Shown here piece by piece: positions 58,545 through 64,000 of a stretch of DNA of 64,000 bases. The stretch's first letter is position 1. Each line of letters begins with the position of its first letter. Below the pieces are notes generated by a model that was not told the origin of the DNA, did no database searches, and was given only the letters and a program-made list of their open reading frames with translations. This stretch comes from Paracentrotus lividus (lineage: Eukaryota > Echinodermata > Echinoidea > Camarodonta > Echinidae). The stretch lies in the NCBI GenBank assembly GCA_940671915.1, contig CALNVZ010001608.1, positions 33,466 through 97,465 on the forward strand, read 5' to 3'. The translations under genes and the position numbers were made by a program.

Positions 58545-58612
58545 ACAACACACACACACACAACACACAAGCACGAGCATCACACACACTACACACCAGC
58601 ACACACGAGACA
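58545..58612. repeat. CA-rich microsatellite
   Basis: ACACACAC runs with interruptions (CAACACACAAGCACGAGC). Confidence 0.9.
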
Positions 58613-58734
58613 CTCTACGCGACAAATACAACAATAAAAGTTTTATAATATAGCAATTATAGTATACAGATAATGAATGTAGTTGAATTGAAAGAGTTCG
58701 AAAGAGTGGTGTAAAGTAAGAAAAAATCAGTTTT

Positions 58735-59040
58735 AACAGTTCCTTGAATTTGTCAATATTGGCGTAAGTGTGCCGTAGTTTTGTGGTTCGTATCCACTGA
58801 CTGGGAATTCGAAAGTCGTGTGGTGTGCGAGTTCCCATAGACGGCGACTGTACGTCCACTCCAGCCGCATGTGTAAATGGGTACCACGGGAGGAGTAATT
58901 TCCATAAAAGGTGCCTATAAATGGCCTGACTACAAGTATGGAGTTAAAGTCCAGTGATGGGGTAATGAATATACTGTAAAGCGCTTGAGCCACTTATGGA
59001 AGCGGCATTATAAATAGATGAGGTATGTATTATTGTTAGG
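58735..59040 (+). mobile_element. tRNA-derived SINE-like element
   Basis: GTGGTTCGTATCCAC (58781-58795) matches a polymerase III B box (GGTTCGANTCC) with one change; TGGCGTAAGTG (58760) is A-box-like but too close to it, so the head may be deleted. Downstream, GTGTAAATGGGTACC (58870-58884), AAAGCGCTTGAGCC (58978-58991) and AAGCGGCATTATAAATAG (59001-59018) followed by a TATTATTG tail are phrases I recall from SINEs widespread in marine animals. The 86-codon minus frame across it is a shadow. Confidence 0.6.
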
Positions 59041-60269
59041 AGGAGGTTCCATATCAATTCTAACCCACGTGAAGTTAAATCTAACGTATGACATTAAATC
59101 TTAACATAAAGATCGCGTCTCGATTATTTGAGGAGGGGAAACGGCAACGATTACATTCATGAGTTTGAGTGAAATAAGCATCTGAGCGGCGCAGAAAATT
59201 ATACGGCTCTACATTAATGTCAACAAAACCGCGCGCTAACGGCGGGAAGCGACCGATTGACAACTGCATGCATTATTACTTATGTACAAAACTCGCCTAA
59301 GAAAACTTCCCTGTCGGTAAAATGGTATTATCAGTCGATCCGTTCGAGGAAATTCGTCATGGACATGAATAAATAATTGAACTTTTTATCATAGTTTCGT
59401 GAGGTAGATGCTTCAGACCGATTGGGGAAAAAGACATTTTGGCAAGCCCATAACACCATTGTGCTAAGTTTAAATCATAATCTTTATTTCACATAGATTG
59501 ATGTTCCTAACGATTATTGATATAAATAGGTGATCTGTGTCACATCTTGCGGAGACGCATGCGGAAATATTGACCCATCGAGTAAAGATTCGTTTGTGAT
59601 AATGTTCAAAGTGAACAGGACTTTTTTTAACCAATCGAAATGATGTACCATATTTGAAAGCTGAGAATTCAGCTTTAAAAAACTGCTTGATCATTAAGGT
59701 GTAATATAATTAAGCGTAATCGAGGAGATGACTATACAGGTATGAGCTATTTTGAGAGCAATAATAGGCCAATATGTACAGGAATTGATCTTACTAGGAT
59801 TTCGAATTGACTCAAGTGACAGGACTTTTTTTCCTTTGCAATAAGTTATTCTATTTTTGAAAATTCAGACTTTAGCGTACTTATTCAAGTTGATCATTTC
59901 TTTGAAAAGGTAGTGTGCGCCATAATCAAGAAAAACAAAGTGAAAAACTGTGCAAATTACAAAAAAGTCTATGGCCGCGTTCGCTTTGCGTAGAGTGATA
60001 GCGCCCTCTTCCCCTTAAGTTTACAACTAGAATTGATATGTATGCCTCACATTGTACCAAATTAATGAATGTGGAAAGGAAATGGTGAGATATAGGTGGA
60101 TCCAGGGGCGGTCGCGGCCACTATTAGCCGTGCAATAAAAAGGGGGAAAGGGAGGAAGAGAAAAAGAAGATGAAAAGGACAAAGAAATGATTATTGAAAG
60201 AAAGTGAAAAAAAAAAAAAAAATCCAGAGAGGGGAGAATGGGCAAATAGCAAACCTTTTAATTCATGAT
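59041..60269. other. No gene recognised
   Basis: Short frames only. GGATCCAGGGGCGG at 60099-60112 looks like a hAT-type end leading into the repeats that follow. Confidence 0.35.
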
Positions 60270-61090
60270 ATTTGGGGCCCCCTTCGTTTAAGATTAATTT
60301 CGCACAAACCTTTATCCTTTAAGGTCAATTTGGCGCGCCCTTGAATTTAAGATCGAAGTGGCGCCCCTAAGAGATCGCTGCTTTGATCGTTAGGGATCAG
60401 GAATTGGTCGAGCTGTAACGCTCATTGTCAACTCTATGATCAGCCTACAAATTGACATGGAGTGGACTCTGCTTCGAAACCCAGTCACGTCTCTCGGATA
60501 GTGACGTTAAAGGTCGGTCCCAGACGTAAATAATCATATCTGATTGATACACGTCTGGCAAACCCAATACCCCCCCCCCCCCTAAGTTTTAGATCAGTTT
60601 AACGCCCTATGTTTAGGATCGATTTAGCGCCCCTACATACTATTACCTATGATTAAGACTTTATTTGGATCCCCTTACAGTTGAAGGTCGATAGTTTTAA
60701 GTCGATGTGGTACCCCTAAATTTAAAATCAATTTGGCACCCCCTCAGTTTCTGGTACCTCTTATCTAAGGTTAATTTGATGCCCCATGATTTTGGATTAA
60801 ATTGGCGCCCCCTAACCATCGTTTAATTTGGACCCCTAAATATACGTCAATTTTGCGCCACGTATAATTTTTTATTTATTTTTTAAATTACTATTATTCC
60901 CCTCTCTCTCTCTCTCTCCGGCTCTTCTTTTCTTCCCCCCTTTTTTTTGTTCTTTGTCTTTTGTCCTTTTTCCTCTTTGTCTTCTTACTCCCCCCCTTTC
61001 CCCCTTTCTCTCCTTTCCTTCCTTCTCTCTCTCTCTTCTCTATTTCCTTTCATCCTTTGCGGCGCCCCTTTTCCCCTATCCGGGGCCAGT
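60270..61090 (-). repeat. GGGGCGCC degenerate array plus CT microsatellite, inverted copy
   Basis: Units read TTAAGRTCRATTTGGCGCCC(C) about every 40 bp (60285-60860), then (CT)n and C/T-rich sequence (60900-61060). It is the reverse arrangement of 25440-26110. Confidence 0.7.
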
Positions 61091-61289
61091 GCCCCGTGGG
61101 CCCCCCTCAGAATAGCATGATGCTACTCAAGTATAAATCATAATATTTCCCCGATTTACAAAACCTGCAGCAAACCAATGCCCGTTGTACTAATCAAGAC
61201 TTACAAGATCATGAATTTAGTATACATTTGAGACATTTCCATTATAAATTTAGTCAATTTTTGACGCAGACAAACATCCTAATGATATG

Positions 61290-61578
61290 CGATATGAGAA
61301 AAATCGGTCTCGTGGAACCTCGGACTCGTGGGACCGAGGTCTCGTGGGATCGAGGACTCGTGGGAAAATACTCAGCCACGTGGGAATGAGGACTCGTGGG
61401 ACCGAGGACTCGTGGACCGTCGGCCTAGTGGGAAAAATAATTGGCCTAGTGGGACCGAAGATTCGTGGGAAAATATTCGGCCTCGTGGGACCGAGGACAC
61501 CTGGGACCGAGGTCTCGTGGGACGTAGGACTCGTGGGACCGAGGACTCGTGGGACTGAGGACTCGTGGGAAGACCCCG
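61290..61578 (-). repeat. 16-bp minisatellite, second locus, inverted
   Basis: Units ACCGAGGACTCGTGGG (complement of the 34590-34960 unit), with AAAATATTCGGCC-type breaks at 61365-61375, 61430-61443 and 61471-61480. Begins GATATGAGAAAAATCGG, the complement of the end at 34945-34960. Directly abuts the LINE reading frame at ~61578. Confidence 0.95.
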
Positions 61579-63860
61579 ATTTGAGAAACCAATTTTTTTT
61601 TTATTATCGTTATTTTTCCAGGTAGTGTCAAACGTCTTGATTTCCAAGTCGAATAATATTCTCTATTTTTGAAGTTTTGGAGTTCCAATTATGATCTATT
61701 AGGTTTTGCTCATTCTTTCCGAAGTGAACACCTAGTATCTTTACATCAGAATCAGTTATGGCTATACCGTTTACATCACCTCCAGATTTACCACTGATAT
61801 CTAGTACAGAACATTTTGATTTGTTTATCTGTAATCCAGAAAAAGAGCTGAAATTTTCAATTTTTTGTATTATTTTTTTTAAGAGTCTTTGTCATCGACA
61901 AATAATGTCGCATCATCAGCAAATTGTAAAATTTTTATTTCAACAGACTCAAAAAGTTTTATTCCTTTTATTTCTGGATCTCTTCTTAACTTAATAGCTA
62001 ACACCTCGACAGCAAGAATAAACAAAAGTGCTGAAAGGGGGAAGCCTTGACGCACACCTCTTGATATGCTTATTTCTTCTGTTAACCATCCATTCACGTT
62101 TACACAACTTTTCACATTTGTATATAATGTGGTAATCCATTTGCAAAACTAATTTTTAAAACCAAATCTTTTTAAACATTCAAATAGAAAATCCCAACTT
62201 AAACAGTCGAAGGCTTTTCGAAAATCAGTCAGCAGTACTAATCCTTTATGTGAGTAGTTCTGTACATAATAAAATATATCTTCGATTAAGCGAATGTTTT
62301 CTGCTAGATTTCGCCCTTTAATATATCCAACTAGGTCATTTGAAATTCACGTTGGGATTACTCTTTTTAGTCTTTTAGCTAAAACAGAAGCAATGATTTT
62401 ATAATCATAGTTTAGAAGGGAGATTCGTCTCCAATTTTCTAAATTATTTTTGTCGCCCTTTTTATGTAACAATTTGATCACGGCTAGCTTTTGGGTGTTT
62501 GATAATTCTTTTTGTTCAAAACATTCGTTTAAAGAAGAAACAAGTAACATTTTCACATCTGTCCAGAAGTATTGGTAAAACTCAATGTTTAAACCGTCAC
62601 TCCCAGGGGCTTTGTTTTTAGCAAACTCAAAGATAATTTGCTTACATTCCATTTCTGTTACTGGGCCTTCGCAAGATTCTGCTAATTCATCAGTAAGAAT
62701 GGGGTTTTGTAAATCAAACAAATATCTGTGTAAATCATTTGTAGTTATATTTACACTGTAAAGATTTATATAGAATTGATGGATACATGTTCTTATCTTT
62801 TGTTGTCCCGTTATATTTTTACCTTTATCATCACGCAGTGAGAGGATTGAACTTTTATCAAAATTTCCTTTTTTCTAATGACAAAAAAATATTTTTAGTT
62901 TTTTTCTCCTTCTTCAAACCACCTAACTCTTGACTTAACAATTGAGCCTTACATTCTCGTTTATATATTGTTGCAAGTTTTTTGGTTATTTGTTCGTGAT
63001 CATTTATAATTTCCTGCATTTTCTTTTCATTAACATTCCACATTTTTTCATTCAATTTTGTAATTTAACTTCTCATCTTTTGACATCATTTTCTCTTTTT
63101 GTTTTATCTTTTGCATATTGAATAGAATATTCTCTAATTCCAGATTTACATAGTTCCCATGCATCTCGCCATGATATACCTGAATTGTTCTTTTCTTCAA
63201 CCGTTTCATTTATGATGCACCTTATTTCTTCACAATAATCATCTTTGGTAAACAGGTTTGTGTTAAGTTTCGAGAATCCTGGTCCATGTTTAGTGTCATT
63301 TACCTTGATCGTTAAAGTGACTGCATTGTGGTCACCGCATACCACTGGCCTAATATCAGTCTTAACAATGTCATTTTTTTAGATCCTTGCTTACCAATAT
63401 GAAATCTATTCTGGATGCAACATGTAAACTTTTGTTACGCCAAGTAAATTGTCTTTTGTCGAAATGTACTTTTCTCCAAATATCTATTAACAACAGTTTT
63501 TTCATAAGTTGTTTTAAGAATCGAGGAGTTTTATATTTGCTTTTTACATTGAAAGTGTCAATCTTTGGGTTTAGTACACAATTAGAATCTCCGCCTATAA
63601 TAAGTTGTGTTCGGAGAACTTGCATATTGAACTTTCTTGTTATTATAATTGTACACATTTTTGAAAAACCATTCACGTTTCAAATGAATATTTGGTGCGT
63701 AGATATTAACAATAATGTATTTTATCGCGTTAATTTCACATTCTATAATCAACAGTCTACCTTCAAGATCTCTATATTCTGATAAAATTCTTATTTCATT
63801 TTGTCGTCTTATCAAAATAATGTTGTTATTATTATTATTTTCTATGATTATTATTATCAT
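61575..63860 (-). pseudogene. Tx1/L1-like LINE ORF2: endonuclease and reverse transcriptase, truncated
   Basis: Read from high to low coordinates. Endonuclease (63860-63345): 'IIVNIYAPN', 'IIGGDSNCVLNPKID', 'LLLIDIWRKVHFDKRQFTWR', 'SRIDFILVS' and 'GDHNAVTLTI' are the APE-type blocks including the SDH-like catalytic motif. Linker helices follow (63345-62860). RT: 'FAKNKAPGSDGLNIEFYQYF' and 'NWRRISLLNYDYKIIASVLA' (62721-62347), 'LLTDFRKAFDCLSWDF' (~62250, first catalytic D), 'RGVRQGFPLSALLFILAVE' and 'QFADDATLF' (62115-61879, catalytic pair). Past a frameshift, 'INKSKCSVLDISG' and 'LTLPGKITIIKKKLVSQIG' reach 61580. Then the minisatellite cuts it. At least four frame breaks; 5' end truncated next to a TTA/TTAT repeat. 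Only 1-2 changes per domain make it younger than the CR1-like copy. Confidence 0.88.
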
Positions 63861-63898
63861 TATTAATATTTTAATAATAACAACAATTTTTTTTCAAA
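63820..63898. repeat. TTA/ATT-rich microsatellite at LINE 5' truncation
   Basis: TTATTATTATTATTTTC, ATTATTATTATCATTATTAA, then AATAATAACAACAA. Produces the isoleucine/asparagine run at the start of the endonuclease frame. Confidence 0.8.
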
Positions 63899-64000
63899 AG
63901 ATTTAACACACTAATAGGGTACATGCAGGTAATATGGGCCCCCTAAGCTCATTTGCCTAATTTGCATAAAATTACGAAATGACACACAGTCTAATCTTTG
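63899..64000. other. Nothing recognised to window end
   Basis: AT-rich with one GGGCCCCC word; too short to judge. Confidence 0.3.

Noticed and set aside
1-64000. CRISPR arrays, bacterial operons, rRNA or complete tRNA genes
   Set aside because: Tandem repeats here lack unique equal-length spacers between conserved short repeats; no cas-like frames, no rRNA-like stretches, and no complete tRNA cloverleaf (only the SINE B box) were seen.

Overview
This 64 kb window reads as non-coding, repeat-saturated nuclear DNA of a eukaryote, most likely a marine invertebrate (echinoderm-like or a related lineage; the species cannot be fixed from sequence alone). The reasons are a low-GC background rich in ACATGT, AGGCCT and AGATCT words, a DIRS-type tyrosine-recombinase retrotransposon, CR1/L2-like and Tx1-like LINEs, many small inverted-repeat elements (MITEs), and no bacterial-style gene packing. 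I found no intact host protein gene. The best host-gene trace is a possible signal-peptide first exon on the minus strand at 6598-6643.

Layout. 1-~5470: GC-richer, minus-strand DIRS-like element, in order from high to low coordinates: leader with 255-bp tandem repeats, gag remnant, reverse transcriptase, RNase H plus linker, and tyrosine recombinase running off the left edge. 5.5-12.5 kb: sparse sequence with short tandem repeats and two related hairpin units. 12.5-24.8 kb: a dense nest of small DNA elements, comprising a composite hairpin family (copies near 12.6 and 21.5 kb, pieces inverted near 14 kb), hAT-type elements with CAGAG or CAGGG ends, a TTAA-flanked piggyBac-like insertion inside one of them, and four copies of a 'TGTCCGGACA' element (one holding a second repeat, which itself holds a 1.95 kb insertion with an 8-bp target duplication). 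25.4-30.1 kb: degenerate 'GGGGCGCC' tandem repeats, another hAT-like element, two foldback structures, and an inverted copy of the 18.7-21 kb repeat carrying two further insertions.

31.5-35.4 kb: a TA-flanked element with matching 24-bp ends, a 16-bp minisatellite, and a MITE nested in a MITE. 36.3-43.0 kb: a decayed minus-strand CR1/L2-like LINE apparently split by a 4.7 kb structure with ~0.65-0.7 kb inverted arms (36632-41290). 43.8-44.5 kb: a minisatellite that switches orientation in its middle. 47.9-54.1 kb: a satellite-like array, ~0.8 kb period in its right half, with one MITE insertion (49355-49589) whose empty site is preserved in a neighbouring repeat. 58.1-59.0 kb: a near-perfect ~108-bp-arm palindrome and a tRNA-derived SINE-like unit. 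60.3-61.1 kb: the GGGGCGCC family again, inverted. 61.3-63.9 kb: the 16-bp minisatellite again (inverted) abutting a minus-strand Tx1-like LINE with endonuclease and reverse transcriptase.

The main story is insertion upon insertion: several repeats exist in two copies so that one copy supplies the 'empty site' for an insertion in the other, giving sequence-internal proof of mobility and of target duplication lengths. All element class names are from end motifs and protein motifs read by eye; no database search was possible.
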